This document shows, piece by piece, positions 39,449 to 49,031 of a stretch of 53,324 nucleotides of DNA; the stretch's first letter is position 1; the number at the start of each line of letters is the position of its first letter. The stretch lies in the NCBI RefSeq assembly GCF_020166435.1, contig NZ_JAINZP010000028.1, positions 1-53,324 of the forward strand. The letters run 5' to 3'. The position numbers were made by a program, and so were the translations under genes. Source of the stretch: Pectobacterium versatile (GTDB taxonomy: Bacteria > Pseudomonadota > Gammaproteobacteria > Enterobacterales > Enterobacteriaceae). The notes beneath the pieces were generated by a model. The model searched no databases and was not told the origin of the DNA. It worked only from the letters and a program-made list of their open reading frames with translations.

Positions 39449-40179
39449 CCGATCCCCTTCGCCTGTATGCGGCTGGCAGCCTGCGCCTTGCATTTGCTCC
39501 GCTGCTGGCGACGTTCAGCGAACGTTATGCGATAGACGTGATGCCGACTTTCGGCCCGGCGGGGCTGCTGAGTGAAAAAATGATGCACGGCGATGTGGTG
39601 GATATTTTCGCCTCGGCGAATTGCGCGCACCCTTTACGCTTGAAAGCGCTGGGACTGGCGGAGGAAACCACCGTATTTACGCGCAACCACCTGTGTATTG
39701 TGATGCGTAACGTACCGGAACTGACCACGCAATCCTGGCTGATGGCGCTGCGCGACCCGCGTTTTGTGCTGTCAACCTCAACGCCCGGCAGCGATCCCGG
39801 TGGGGATTATGCATTTCAATTCTTTGATCGCATCGAACGTCTGCATCGGGGATGGGGAAATCAACTGCGCGACAAAGCGAAACCGCTGGTGGGTGGAGCG
39901 CTTGACCATGCCATCCCAGCAGGTATGACGGCGGGAAGTTACCTGATTCGGACCGGGCAGAGCGATATGCACGTTGGCTACGCCAGCTATCTTCCGTTAC
40001 TGCTCAATCAACCGGATCTGCATGTGGTTCATTTACCCGATCCCTATCGTATTGATGCCGAGTACATGCTGGCTGTTATGAAGCCTGCCCGGCGTGAAGC
40101 GCGGCTGCTGGCAAACTATCTTTTATCACCTGAAGGACAAGGCTTTCTGGTGAGCAAAGGATTTGCCTCGCTGTTTTAG
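39445..40179 (+). CDS. ModA-like substrate-binding protein without a signal peptide
   Basis: A 244-residue type II periplasmic-binding fold of the ModA/WtpA group: LYAAGSLRLAFAPLLATFSERY at the start, FGPAGLLSEKMMHGDVVDIFASAN, TPGSDPGGDYAF, and GMTAGSYLIRTGQSDMHVGYAS. ModA proteins bind molybdate or tungstate. This one begins directly with the first beta strand and has no signal peptide or lipobox, so it should stay in the cytoplasm; the ATG overlaps the ATPase stop by four bases, and no earlier start exists in that overlap. It may act as a cytoplasmic sensor or sink. A SBP in the same operon as a FecCD importer is unusual. Confidence 0.8.
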   Translation: MTDPLRLYAAGSLRLAFAPLLATFSERYAIDVMPTFGPAGLLSEKMMHGDVVDIFASANCAHPLRLKALGLAEETTVFTRNHLCIVMRNVPELTTQSWLMALRDPRFVLSTSTPGSDPGGDYAFQFFDRIERLHRGWGNQLRDKAKPLVGGALDHAIPAGMTAGSYLIRTGQSDMHVGYASYLPLLLNQPDLHVVHLPDPYRIDAEYMLAVMKPARREARLLANYLLSPEGQGFLVSKGFASLF

Positions 40180-40299
40180 TCGCAGAACGGGAGGTAAATC
40201 GGTCAATGATGACGAACTCTGCTATGATTGCGGCATATCTGCGCCGCTTTTTAGCACGGCGTCACCTTCCGTTATCTCGTCCTTGGTAGAGTAATCACT

Positions 40300-41682
40300 G
40301 TGAGTACAACCTCTTTTTCTTCCCTCGCGCTGCCCGCAGAGCAGTTATCTAATCTTAATGAACTGGGCTATACCGACATGACGCCAGTCCAGGCGGCAAC
40401 GTTGCCAGCCGTTCTGAGCGGTGCAGACGTGCGGGCCAAGGCGAAAACCGGTAGCGGCAAAACGGCGGCATTTGGCATTGGGCTGCTGGATCGCATTGTC
40501 GTGAGCGACTTTACCACGCAGGCGCTGGTGCTGTGCCCGACGCGTGAGCTGGCCGATCAGGTCAGCAAAGAGCTGCGTCGTCTGGCGCGTTTTGCACAAA
40601 ACATTAAAATTCTGACACTGTGCGGCGGCCAACCGATGGGTCAGCAGCTCGATTCGCTGGTTCACGCCCCGCATATTGTCGTCGGGACGCCGGGACGTAT
40701 TCAGGACCATTTACGCAAGCAGTCGCTGTCTCTGGATAGCCTGAAAGTGCTGGTGCTGGACGAAGCGGATCGCATGCTGGACATGGGCTTTACTGATGCG
40801 ATTGATGATGTGATTTCCTACACGCCGTCCGATCGTCAAACCCTGTTATTTTCCGCTACCTATCCGGAAGAGATCGAACAGATCAGCGCACGCGTTCAGC
40901 GTCAACCGCAACGTTTCGAGGTTGCAGACGGTGTAGAAGAGTCGGCTATTGAACAACGTTTCTATGAGACAACGAAAGATCAGCGCCTGCCGCTGTTGAT
41001 TGCCATTTTGGGCCATTATCAGCCTGCGTCCTGCGTGGTGTTCTGTAACACGAAGCGTGATTGCCAGAGCGTATTTGACGCGCTGGACATGCGTGGGATT
41101 AGCGTATCCGCGCTGCATGGCGATCTGGAGCAGCGCGATCGCGATCAGGTTCTGGTGCGTTTTGCTAACCGTAGTTGCCGTGTCCTGGTGGCAACCGACG
41201 TTGCGGCTCGCGGCCTCGATATCAAAGAGCTGGAGCTGGTGGTGAATTTTGAGCTGGCTTTCGACCCTGAAGTTCACGTTCACCGCATTGGCAGAACGGG
41301 CCGCGCGGGTACGAAGGGTCTGGCGGTGAGTCTGTGTACACCACAGGAAATGAACCGAGCTAATCTGATTGAAGATTATCTCGGTATGCGCATTAAATGG
41401 ACACCGTCGGATGAGATTAGCCGCAGTGGCGAGGTTGCGCTCGAACCTGAGATGATGACGCTGTGCATTGATGGTGGCAGAAAAGCCAAAATCCGTCCCG
41501 GCGATATCCTCGGTGCGTTAACCGGCGATGCAGGGTTAACGGCAGCGGAAGTGGGGAAAATTGATATGTTTCCGATGCATGCCTATGTGGCAATCCGTAA
41601 AGCCAGCGCCAAACGTGCGTTGCAGCAGCTCCAGAAAGGTAAAATCAAAGGAAAAAGCTGCAAGGCCAGATTGTTAAAGTAA
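40300..41682 (+). CDS. dbpA: ATP-dependent RNA helicase DbpA
   Basis: A 460-residue DEAD-box helicase that binds hairpin 92 of 23S rRNA and helps 50S assembly. GTG start. Motifs: Q-motif DMTPVQAATLP, motif I AKTGSGKT, PTRELADQV, motif II VLDEADRMLD, motif III FSAT, DVAARGLDI and HRIGRTGRAG. The C-terminal domain (MTLCIDGGRKAKIRPGDILGALTGD) is the DbpA RNA-recognition domain. It stands alone. Confidence 0.95.
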   Translation: MSTTSFSSLALPAEQLSNLNELGYTDMTPVQAATLPAVLSGADVRAKAKTGSGKTAAFGIGLLDRIVVSDFTTQALVLCPTRELADQVSKELRRLARFAQNIKILTLCGGQPMGQQLDSLVHAPHIVVGTPGRIQDHLRKQSLSLDSLKVLVLDEADRMLDMGFTDAIDDVISYTPSDRQTLLFSATYPEEIEQISARVQRQPQRFEVADGVEESAIEQRFYETTKDQRLPLLIAILGHYQPASCVVFCNTKRDCQSVFDALDMRGISVSALHGDLEQRDRDQVLVRFANRSCRVLVATDVAARGLDIKELELVVNFELAFDPEVHVHRIGRTGRAGTKGLAVSLCTPQEMNRANLIEDYLGMRIKWTPSDEISRSGEVALEPEMMTLCIDGGRKAKIRPGDILGALTGDAGLTAAEVGKIDMFPMHAYVAIRKASAKRALQQLQKGKIKGKSCKARLLK

Positions 41683-41743
41683 TCGGTGCCTGATATATCA
41701 GGCTGGGTAGGATGACAAACGCGAGCAAAGCCATAGGAACGAT

Positions 41744-42040
41744 GTGTTCTATACGCCAAAGAAAGGGAATGCTAGTGGCGCGCCTGCCGAACCGATGCGC
41801 TTTGAGATTGACGATCGTATTCAGGCTGCACCGCTGTCGGTTCCGACGCTGACATTTGCCAGTCATAACGATCCGTTAATGAGCTTCACTCGCGCCCAAT
41901 ACTGGGTGCATGCGTGGGACAGTGAACGGGTTGATGTTGGTGAAGCAGGGTACATTAATGCAGAAGCGGGATTTGGTCCCTGGGAATATGGTCTGACAAG
42001 ATTAACTGAGTTTTCAGAGGCGTTCATTGATACTCGTTAA
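41744..42040 (+). pseudogene. Remnant of an RBBP9/YdeN-type alpha/beta hydrolase
   Basis: Ninety-eight codons that read as the C-terminal third of an RBBP9/YdeN serine hydrolase: ASHNDPLMSFTRAQYWVHAWDSE carries the catalytic Asp in NDP, and VGEAGYINAEAGFGPWEYG the end of the fold, although the expected His (GHIN) is Tyr here. The N-terminal part with the nucleophile serine (GxSxG) is absent; upstream lies only about 60 bases to dbpA. With the nucleophile missing and the His changed, it cannot be an active hydrolase. Confidence 0.65.
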
Positions 42041-42101
42041 TCGGACAGTTTCCATCAAGTAGTCATATTACATTATTAAGATAACGTTATATTTTTCTTT
42101 A

Positions 42102-42143
42102 ATGCCAGGACAATGAATAGAGTTGTCTTGGCATCTATTTTTT
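42102..42143 (+). terminator. Intrinsic terminator after the hydrolase remnant
   Basis: ATGCCAGGACAA and TTGTCTTGGCAT pair over 12 bases with one G-U and a nine-base loop, followed within a few bases by TTTTTT. It lies between convergent genes and may serve both. Confidence 0.75.
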
Positions 42144-42144
42144 A

Positions 42145-42684
42145 TTAAGCCAGCTCTTCTTGATCGCCTGAACCATGCAGCATTTCCTGAATCTGCTGAT
42201 AAACCTCGGCAGCAGACAAATTGCTATATGACGTTTTGCTCTCAAAATGTAATACCTGTTCGCCACCAGAACTATGAAGCGCTCCCATGAGTGCCAGATC
42301 TTCTTGTGTGATGCGTTGCCCTGTAAAGGCATCAAACATTTCAGAATTACCATCTGGGTATTTAACCACGGAAATGAGCTTGCCGTTGTACAAAGGAATA
42401 CCCGTCATTGCCAGTGAGTATTCGGTGGCGGCTTTCTGCTGTGTCTTAATCTGCTCAGGTGGAGGGGCATCTTTTTCTTCAGTAGCACGTTTCTTTTGAG
42501 AAGACAGCGTGACCTTCGTGCTCTCGTTTGAGCTCGGCATATTTTGAGAGTCGGAGTTCGTTGATGTATCGGTTTTATTCCCCGAACTGATGGCTGCCAC
42601 GACAGTCGGGTTGGCGGCCGCGCCAATAGGGGGCATGGTCGCTGGGGTAGTCGTATTCACGAGTTGAATATCTGGAATCACCAC
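42145..42684 (-). CDS. Hypothetical protein with a Ser/Thr-rich N-terminus
   Basis: A 179-residue protein with GTG start and AAGGAG seven bases upstream. Residues 1-85 are low-complexity, rich in Ser, Thr, Asn, Pro and Ala; residues 90-179 look folded (AMTGIPLYNGKLISVVKYPDGNSEMFDAFTGQ, LSAAEVYQQIQEML). No signal peptide or membrane helix. The disordered, Ser/Thr-rich start with few charges is like the N-termini of type III secretion substrates, but no hrp promoter is visible and the point is weak. Family not recognised. Confidence 0.65.
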   Translation of the reverse strand: MVIPDIQLVNTTTPATMPPIGAAANPTVVAAISSGNKTDTSTNSDSQNMPSSNESTKVTLSSQKKRATEEKDAPPPEQIKTQQKAATEYSLAMTGIPLYNGKLISVVKYPDGNSEMFDAFTGQRITQEDLALMGALHSSGGEQVLHFESKTSYSNLSAAEVYQQIQEMLHGSGDQEELA

Positions 42685-43210
42685 AGTATAACTCCTTCTT
42701 ATATCTATTTAATGCTGGTAATGGTTTTTTACCAGTGAGTTACTTCAGTGTGTTAAACCACATACGTTAATGCCACAATCGTTGAAATGCAGGTCACCAA
42801 CACAAACAGGTTAATTATCTTCCTTGGAAGAGGCATCAATCTGCTGAGTATAATTTCCTATTATTCAACATGATGACGTTAAAGAAATGGTTCAGTCAGA
42901 ACACGGTTAATCTAAAACAGTATTTATGCCAAACACTATTTATGCAAAATGCAATTGCATTAAAAAAACACCCTATCACAAAGGGTATCGGCTATTTTTT
43001 TTGCTTCATTAATATCCAAAAGGCATAAAATTTAACTTTTTGATTACCAATCGTGCGATTTTATGTGACCAAACATCTTAATTTTTAAAAAATAGAAAAT
43101 GATCATAGCATTAGCATGATTCAGTGAAACTACTTACTATGCATGTGCTCTACAAGTGTGGGAGAACGCGATACACTGCTTTCCTTATCTTTGTCCTGTT
43201 AAGAAGCGCT
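42685..43210. other. AT-rich gene-free region
   Basis: About 525 bases, mostly AT-rich, between two divergent genes. A short hairpin (ACCCT, loop, AGGGT) followed after several bases by a T-run lies at about 42970-43010, too weak to call. No gene is supported. Confidence 0.4.
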
Positions 43211-43477
43211 ATGCCCAGTATTAAACTGACTGTTAACTATTTGTATCGGCAATCAGGCGAAGCGCGTGAAGCTTCACAGGCGACAGCCCGCGTGTTTGTC
43301 GGTGACGATCTGATCGCGACTGAGGCGATTACTGGTATGACGGAAAGCCCAGTCACTAAGTATTTGCACCACTCAGGGCCTGAAGATCAGCCTGTCCGTG
43401 TTGAGTGGGATTGCCAGGACGTAGCAGCGATGACGGTTTCTGTGGTGGAAATTTGCCCCTGCTGCCATCATTATTAG
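43211..43477 (+). CDS. Small hypothetical protein ending in a Cys/His cluster
   Basis: An 88-residue protein starting MPSIKLTVNYLYRQSG at 43211. A longer frame from a GTG at 43124 would add 29 residues of different character and has no ribosome site. The body predicts beta strands (ARVFVGDDLIATEAITG, VRVEWDCQDVAAMTVSVVEI). It ends CPCCHHY, a dense Cys/His group that could bind a metal or form disulfides. No family recognised. Confidence 0.55.
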   Translation: MPSIKLTVNYLYRQSGEAREASQATARVFVGDDLIATEAITGMTESPVTKYLHHSGPEDQPVRVEWDCQDVAAMTVSVVEICPCCHHY

Positions 43478-43605
43478 CCTCATATGTTGAGGCCGTGCGC
43501 CATCTTTGAGCAATTCAGCTTCATGATTGACACACTAAATAGCGCGAGTGGTAGAAAACCAACGCACATGCGGTTTGAAATATGACGGGTAGACAAGGTG
43601 AATGT

Positions 43606-44367
43606 ATGAAATTAGCGGTATCAACCTTAATAGCCTGTGGACTGTGGACGGCAACATGTGAAGTGCATGCTGGTTGGTATGTTGTGAGCAATTATGAAGG
43701 TCATATAGGGCCTTATCCGGTACATTTTTCATTGCAGAAATACAGCTCGGACCAAGATAAAAATCTTCTTGGGAGCTACTTTTACGATAAATACCGAGCG
43801 CCAATTCCTTTGTATGGACGGCTCTCGGAAACGTCGCTTGAGATCTGCGAAATCCATACCCCCCAGGACTACGATAAATACATCGTTCAGGGCGTTAAGT
43901 CCGGCATCGATATGACGCACTGTCCCTTTAAATTAGCCCAGGTAGGGGAAGAACTCCGTGGCGAGTGGTCAAACGGAAAAGCACGTTATGATGTTAGCTT
44001 GCGGCGCGTGGCATCTTTTGACGATCGCGAGCAGCCCGCAAAGCTAGAAGGGCAGGTTGACATTCCTTTCTGGGGGCAAACGGCGACTCATAGTTTCGTT
44101 GGAGTGTACCAAAACAGCGATATGGGGATAGTCGTTGAGGGAATCAAGGCAATCAACAAGAAGAGCGGCAACGTCGATCAACTTCTCAAGCCTGATTTTC
44201 AGCAATGCCAGTTTGGTTTTTTCATGACGCCAATTTATATGAATATTGAGAACGGTGTAGATAATCACAGCATCACGCTGAACTGCTATTCCCACGGTAG
44301 AGGTGATATTCTACTGGAATATCGTTTTGATACGGTAAACCAGCATTATGATGTGGCCAGTGAATAA
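43606..44367 (+). CDS. Hypothetical secreted protein
   Basis: A 253-residue protein whose start at 43606 (MKLAVSTLIACGLWTATCEVHA) gives a clear Sec signal peptide cut before GWYVVSNYEGHIG. The mature part is beta-rich with four or more cysteines (EICEIH, THCPFK, QQCQFGFF, LNCYSHG) that likely form disulfides in the periplasm. No lipobox. I do not recognise the family. A small terminator hairpin follows. Confidence 0.75.
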   Translation: MKLAVSTLIACGLWTATCEVHAGWYVVSNYEGHIGPYPVHFSLQKYSSDQDKNLLGSYFYDKYRAPIPLYGRLSETSLEICEIHTPQDYDKYIVQGVKSGIDMTHCPFKLAQVGEELRGEWSNGKARYDVSLRRVASFDDREQPAKLEGQVDIPFWGQTATHSFVGVYQNSDMGIVVEGIKAINKKSGNVDQLLKPDFQQCQFGFFMTPIYMNIENGVDNHSITLNCYSHGRGDILLEYRFDTVNQHYDVASE

Positions 44368-44411
44368 TCGGCAGCCTTAGGCCTGAATCAGAGATAATGA
44401 TGATTCATCTG

Positions 44412-44435
44412 AAATCCTACCTTGCTAGGATTTTA
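44412..44435 (+). terminator. Terminator after the secreted hypothetical gene
   Basis: AAATCCTA, a six-base loop, and TAGGATTT followed by TTA: eight perfect pairs and a short T-run, about 45 bases after the stop codon. Confidence 0.65.
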
Positions 44436-45564
44436 TGTATAGTTCGAAAATTATTTCGCAGGCTAAGTAAATATATTTATTTATTTTTTGTCTATCGATG
44501 TTACAGGGCGGGATTTCATTTTTGTTGATAAACCTGCCAAAGATAACCTTACTACAAAAACCTTCTGATCACCCTGCATATTATCGCTTACACGCTATGT
44601 TGTCTTTTTGCTTTCATGCTGTTCACCCAACTCGGCTCAATTGAACAGTACCATATATGCCGTGCTTTCCGAGTCTCTGTGTACCTTTGCCCTCTGCTCA
44701 TAGAGCGCTTATTCTAACGTAAAACGTACGAATCTCTATCGATAGAAAAATAATTATTAAATAATAAATAATTAGTTAAAGTATGAATTTAATAAGGCCA
44801 TTATTTGTAAGTGTTACTACGGGCGATAAATTTTATCGAATTGTAAATAAACCTTCTCTATAGGTCATTTTACTGATTGATAATATAAATCCCCAGTTAC
44901 TACAATGAGTTGTTCTTTTGTGATGGGGGATGTTTTTTATTTTATTGCCAATAATACTGTGTTCTACTAGACTCTGTTTTAATTAGATAAAAACACCCTA
45001 ATTAACTAATGTTATAACATCTTCTAAACCGATAGTGTTAGTAGACGCTATTTTTTAAATTAACTAACTCTAAAGAGTAAAATTAAAATATATAAACTCA
45101 ATTTAGTGATGGTTTTTTAAAATTAAAGTAGCCTGCCACGAAATAATTGCATGCGTAACAGTATTGGTTGATGCGATTTTTACGATTAACGTTATATTTT
45201 TATATAACTAATTAATTTATGGGAACGTAATAATTATAAAACCCTAAGAATGCCTATGCGTGAGAGAAATTAATTTTATGATGGGCTGTTTATGGGGGAA
45301 TCTATTATATAATATTATTATCTAAAAAAACCACATTAACTAGTTAATGGCTAATTAGATTGTTTGGTTATTTTTGTGTTTTTTTTTTAGTTATTGAATG
45401 TAAATCATCGGTTATTTTTCACATTTTACTTTGATTTTACTATCAAGATAGTAAAGGGATAGTTTTGAATGGAAAGATATTAATTCATTCACTGTAAGCA
45501 ATTTATAATTATCTGATTAGGATTTAAAAATAGAAATCAACCTGAAAATTTACGGAGATATTTT
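44436..45564. other. Long AT-rich gene-free region upstream of the oxidase cluster
   Basis: About 1.13 kb without a supported gene, with AT content far above the flanking core genes and many A/T runs, notably 44740-45540. It must contain the promoter of the lodA-like cluster, which ends with GGAG before the ATG at 45565. Such sequence is the usual target of H-NS silencing in enterobacteria. No repeats or insertion sequences are evident. Confidence 0.5.
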
Positions 45565-47955
45565 ATGAGTTCAAACAATTCCATACCTAAGAGAATACCA
45601 GCGCCAATAGTTAAAGAAGCAATTAATGGTGGTATTCTTCTTAAAGATAAACAAGTAACTGTCGTTGTTCCAGCATTTGCGAATCTTAAACACTATGATC
45701 TACTAACTATCAATTGGGTTGGCCTTACAGAGGGACAAAAGGGGAAAAGTTATCCCCTCCCCATAACTAAAAATTTGGCAGGAAAAGAATATGTGTACAC
45801 TATTCCTCTGGCTAAAATAAAAGATAAGCACGATCACTACATTAAAATATGGTATTCATTTCACCAAGTTGGATCTCATCAAACTTTCACTTCTCTCACA
45901 TTGGAATTACGCACTCTTGTCTACCCTGTCCCCGCAACTAAAGAGCTGAGCGTGGATACTTGCGATGCCGCAGAACCAGAAGAGTTGGATTTGGCTATTT
46001 CTGGCAATCGAACATTGGACGAGATCGCTTACGCCAAAATTCATCCAGGAATTGGTGTAGGGCGAGTGGGAAATAGTCAAAATGAATTTTATATTGGCCC
46101 TGAGTATGCAAACGAGCCACCGCCAGCGTTTGGCGCAACACGAGATAGCACTGGCGCAATTAAACGCCAAGCCGCTCGATTTAGAGTCTATGGTTACAAT
46201 AAGCAAGGTGTAGCAATTGCAGAGTTGACCCCAGATATTGCAGATATCAAGTGGGGCGTTGAACTCGCAAATAAGAAATCAGCCTGGTACCAATTTGATT
46301 TAGCGATGGACATACCTGAAGCAAGACCGGTTAAACGTCGCAACCCGCTAATCGCTGGGGCGCAGCGTAAAAGTCTTGAAATAAGACCTTCGGTTAAAAC
46401 CATTAGTGGCACGAACAGTGATGGTGTTCAATTTGATGACGGTAACTTTAAAGGTGTGCCGGTAAATCTTGGAGAACTACGCACTGACGCACAGGGGCGC
46501 TTATTGGTTCTGGGTGGACATGGTAAAGCAGCATCACCGAGTGGTGCACCTCTGTTGGTTATTAATGCTCAAGGAAAAGAGGAAAATTTTAATAATTCAG
46601 TTGACTGGTACGATGACATTTCGGATGGTCCCGTGTCGGCTCAAGTCAGCATAAAAGGAAAAAATATACCAGTAACCGATGCCTGGGTAATTATTGGGCC
46701 GCCAGATTACGCACCAGGCATTGTTCCATTTCGTTCGCTCTACGATATGATCAAAGCGACGTCAATTGAAGCTGGCCTGGTTTCACCTAGAAAAAAAACG
46801 TCCTATACCAAGGATATTTTGCCACTGTTGCTGAATCTTGCCAATCTGCAATGGGTCAATGTGGGTTTTGCACAAATATTTGGCCTTGAAGGTTCATTTG
46901 AGATCAATGCGGGGTTATTAACGTCATTACGTAAACCGGATTGTTATTTCAAACGTTTTGACGTTTACGCGAAATTTCGCTCGCCGGATGATGTAAGTTT
47001 TGACGGTGGGAATGAGTTGAAGTGGCCTCAATTGTATGGCGATGGACTTGATTCTATACCATTTAAAGATGTCGGAGGGTTGCTTCCTGTATCACCACAT
47101 AGCTATGAACATCTTGCCAATTTTGTATTGTCGGATTTTGTGGACGATCTCGTGTACGACGAGTCTTTAAGCCCAGGTGCTTTCCCCCATGCTGCCTATG
47201 CCCAACCCGTGGATAAACTGCCGGTCGCAGAACGACCAGCCACTCTGGATGAGGGCCCACTATCTTATTGCTGCGCAGATGCATTTCATCCAGGATGTGA
47301 ACTGACCTGGAATATGCGTCATGCTTCACTTTATAGCGAATTCATGCGTATTAAACGGCGTAGACCTCATGAGCAGGAAAAGGATTATGGTGATGTTCTG
47401 ACACCAGAACAAGCTCTGGCTGCTGATGGCCCTCTGCACGCTCAGGGTGCTGGTGATTTGACGCGCTGGATGGCAATGCCATGGCAAGGAGACACGGCTC
47501 GGTGCCGTTCAGGTTATGACAAAGAATTCCACCCTTACTTACCCTCTTTCTGGCCTGCCAAAGTGCCAAATGAAGTGCTTAGTGAAGAAACCTATAACTA
47601 CCTCTTAAATGACGCAGTAAGCGTAGAAGATCGAACCAATGCATTTAACCATCGTGACTACTGGCAGCGTGCATTTTTACTGGAAGGTTTGAGTAATGAA
47701 TCTGTAATGCAAGCCACCATCGACCGCTTCGATGAATTAGGTATCGTACAACGTCGGCCTATCCCACCTATATTCACATGGTGGTTTGATCACATGTTTG
47801 TTGAGCAACTCAAGCCAGGTATGCCGCCACTTCATGCCGCTGCTTCGGCTTTTAGCGCACGTGTTGATGGAGCTACTGTTGATCACAAAGCGGCGTTACT
47901 GAAACAAATGGGATGGACTGAAGAAGAATGGGAAAAATTCCGTCGCACACGATAA
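45565..47955 (+). CDS. LodA-like cysteine tryptophylquinone (CTQ) amino-acid oxidase
   Basis: A 796-residue LodA/GoxA-family oxidase. These enzymes oxidise an amino acid and release ammonia and H2O2, which can be antimicrobial. The core begins near residue 145 (TLDEIAYAKIHPGIGVGRVGNS) and contains LVLGGHGKAASPSGAP and WVIIGPPDYAPGIVPF. The likely quinone residues are Cys578 in HPGCELTW and Trp640 in MPWQGDTA; LodA uses Cys516 and Trp581, a similar distance. Residues 1-140 are an extra beta-rich domain absent from ordinary LodA. No signal peptide. The substrate (lysine, glycine or other) cannot be read from sequence. The next gene is the matching LodB-type maturase, overlapping by 28 bases. 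Confidence 0.88.
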   Translation: MSSNNSIPKRIPAPIVKEAINGGILLKDKQVTVVVPAFANLKHYDLLTINWVGLTEGQKGKSYPLPITKNLAGKEYVYTIPLAKIKDKHDHYIKIWYSFHQVGSHQTFTSLTLELRTLVYPVPATKELSVDTCDAAEPEELDLAISGNRTLDEIAYAKIHPGIGVGRVGNSQNEFYIGPEYANEPPPAFGATRDSTGAIKRQAARFRVYGYNKQGVAIAELTPDIADIKWGVELANKKSAWYQFDLAMDIPEARPVKRRNPLIAGAQRKSLEIRPSVKTISGTNSDGVQFDDGNFKGVPVNLGELRTDAQGRLLVLGGHGKAASPSGAPLLVINAQGKEENFNNSVDWYDDISDGPVSAQVSIKGKNIPVTDAWVIIGPPDYAPGIVPFRSLYDMIKATSIEAGLVSPRKKTSYTKDILPLLLNLANLQWVNVGFAQIFGLEGSFEINAGLLTSLRKPDCYFKRFDVYAKFRSPDDVSFDGGNELKWPQLYGDGLDSIPFKDVGGLLPVSPHSYEHLANFVLSDFVDDLVYDESLSPGAFPHAAYAQPVDKLPVAERPATLDEGPLSYCCADAFHPGCELTWNMRHASLYSEFMRIKRRRPHEQEKDYGDVLTPEQALAADGPLHAQGAGDLTRWMAMPWQGDTARCRSGYDKEFHPYLPSFWPAKVPNEVLSEETYNYLLNDAVSVEDRTNAFNHRDYWQRAFLLEGLSNESVMQATIDRFDELGIVQRRPIPPIFTWWFDHMFVEQLKPGMPPLHAAASAFSARVDGATVDHKAALLKQMGWTEEEWEKFRRTR

Positions 47956-49031
47956 TACCTGTAACATGTGATGTACTCGTTATAGGGGCGGGGCCAGCTG
48001 GCTCCGTTGCATCCCGTTTGTTGTCTCTTGCGGGAATTCGAGTTGTATTATTGGATAACGTCAATATTACTCGACAAAAAATAGGAGAAAGTTTGCCGGG
48101 TGCAGCCCGGCCTATGCTTCACCGTCTGGGGTTAATCCCCTGGGTTGAAAAAAGTGCGCCACTTACGAATAGCGGAAATTTATCCTGCTGGGGTGGAGAG
48201 CAGTTGACCGCGACAGATTTCATTCGCGATCCATATGGTTGTGGATGGCATCTTGATCGGCAGCGCTTCGACCAAAATCTTCGAGATGCGGCTGAAGACG
48301 CCGGCGCGTTGATAGTTAATGCGCGCCTATCCTCTCTCTCCGAAACTCATGATGGCATGAAAGCTCAGGTCGGCGAACAGACAATTACTGCAAATTGGGT
48401 CATTGATGCCAGTGGTAAATCAGGTACCATCGCAAGTACGTTAGGTAACTCAAGGCTGAAAGATCCACCTTTATTTGCACTGTATACATGGTGCAGTAAT
48501 GGCAATGTTGATACACGAAGCGTTGTTGAAGCGGCCCCAACAGGATGGTGGTATACCGCAGGATTACCTGATGGACACAGGGTTGTAGCCTTCTTCACGC
48601 TGCCGAGTGAGGCAAAAAACATGTGGCGTGAAAAGCAGAGTTTTACGTCTGTATTGCAGAGTACGACACATGTACAGCATTGGTGTCCTCCAGAACTGAC
48701 GTCCTCAAGTAGGTTGCAGATAATCGATGCAACAGCAAGCTATCTTCATAATGTTTTTGGCTCACGCTGGATAGCCGTTGGAGATGCAGCACTTTCATTG
48801 GATCCGTTGTCTTCTCAGGGAATATATAACGCAATTTATACTGGACTGCGTGGCGCAGAAGCTGTTCAAGCTGTCTTAGTTAATAATGATCGTTCTTTAC
48901 TTGTTCAATATGGTGACCGTATTGCGTCTATACGTGCTGCTTTTCGGGATGAAGTCAGTCGTTATTATCAGCAAGAAAAACGATGGGTAGAAAAACCCTT
49001 TTGGAAAGCGCATCAGAGTGAAAGGTTATAA
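47928..49031 (+). CDS. LodB-like FAD-dependent maturation protein
   Basis: A 367-residue flavoprotein of the tryptophan-halogenase/monooxygenase fold. FAD motifs: CDVLVIGAGPAGSVASRLL at the N-terminus and WIAVGDAALSLDPLSSQGI in the middle. In LodA systems LodB is required to build the CTQ cofactor by hydroxylating the tryptophan. The gene begins inside the end of the oxidase gene, so the two are translationally coupled, which supports a maturase role. It lacks the Lys and WxWxIP motifs of true halogenases as far as I can see. Confidence 0.82.
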   Translation: MGKIPSHTIIPVTCDVLVIGAGPAGSVASRLLSLAGIRVVLLDNVNITRQKIGESLPGAARPMLHRLGLIPWVEKSAPLTNSGNLSCWGGEQLTATDFIRDPYGCGWHLDRQRFDQNLRDAAEDAGALIVNARLSSLSETHDGMKAQVGEQTITANWVIDASGKSGTIASTLGNSRLKDPPLFALYTWCSNGNVDTRSVVEAAPTGWWYTAGLPDGHRVVAFFTLPSEAKNMWREKQSFTSVLQSTTHVQHWCPPELTSSSRLQIIDATASYLHNVFGSRWIAVGDAALSLDPLSSQGIYNAIYTGLRGAEAVQAVLVNNDRSLLVQYGDRIASIRAAFRDEVSRYYQQEKRWVEKPFWKAHQSERL

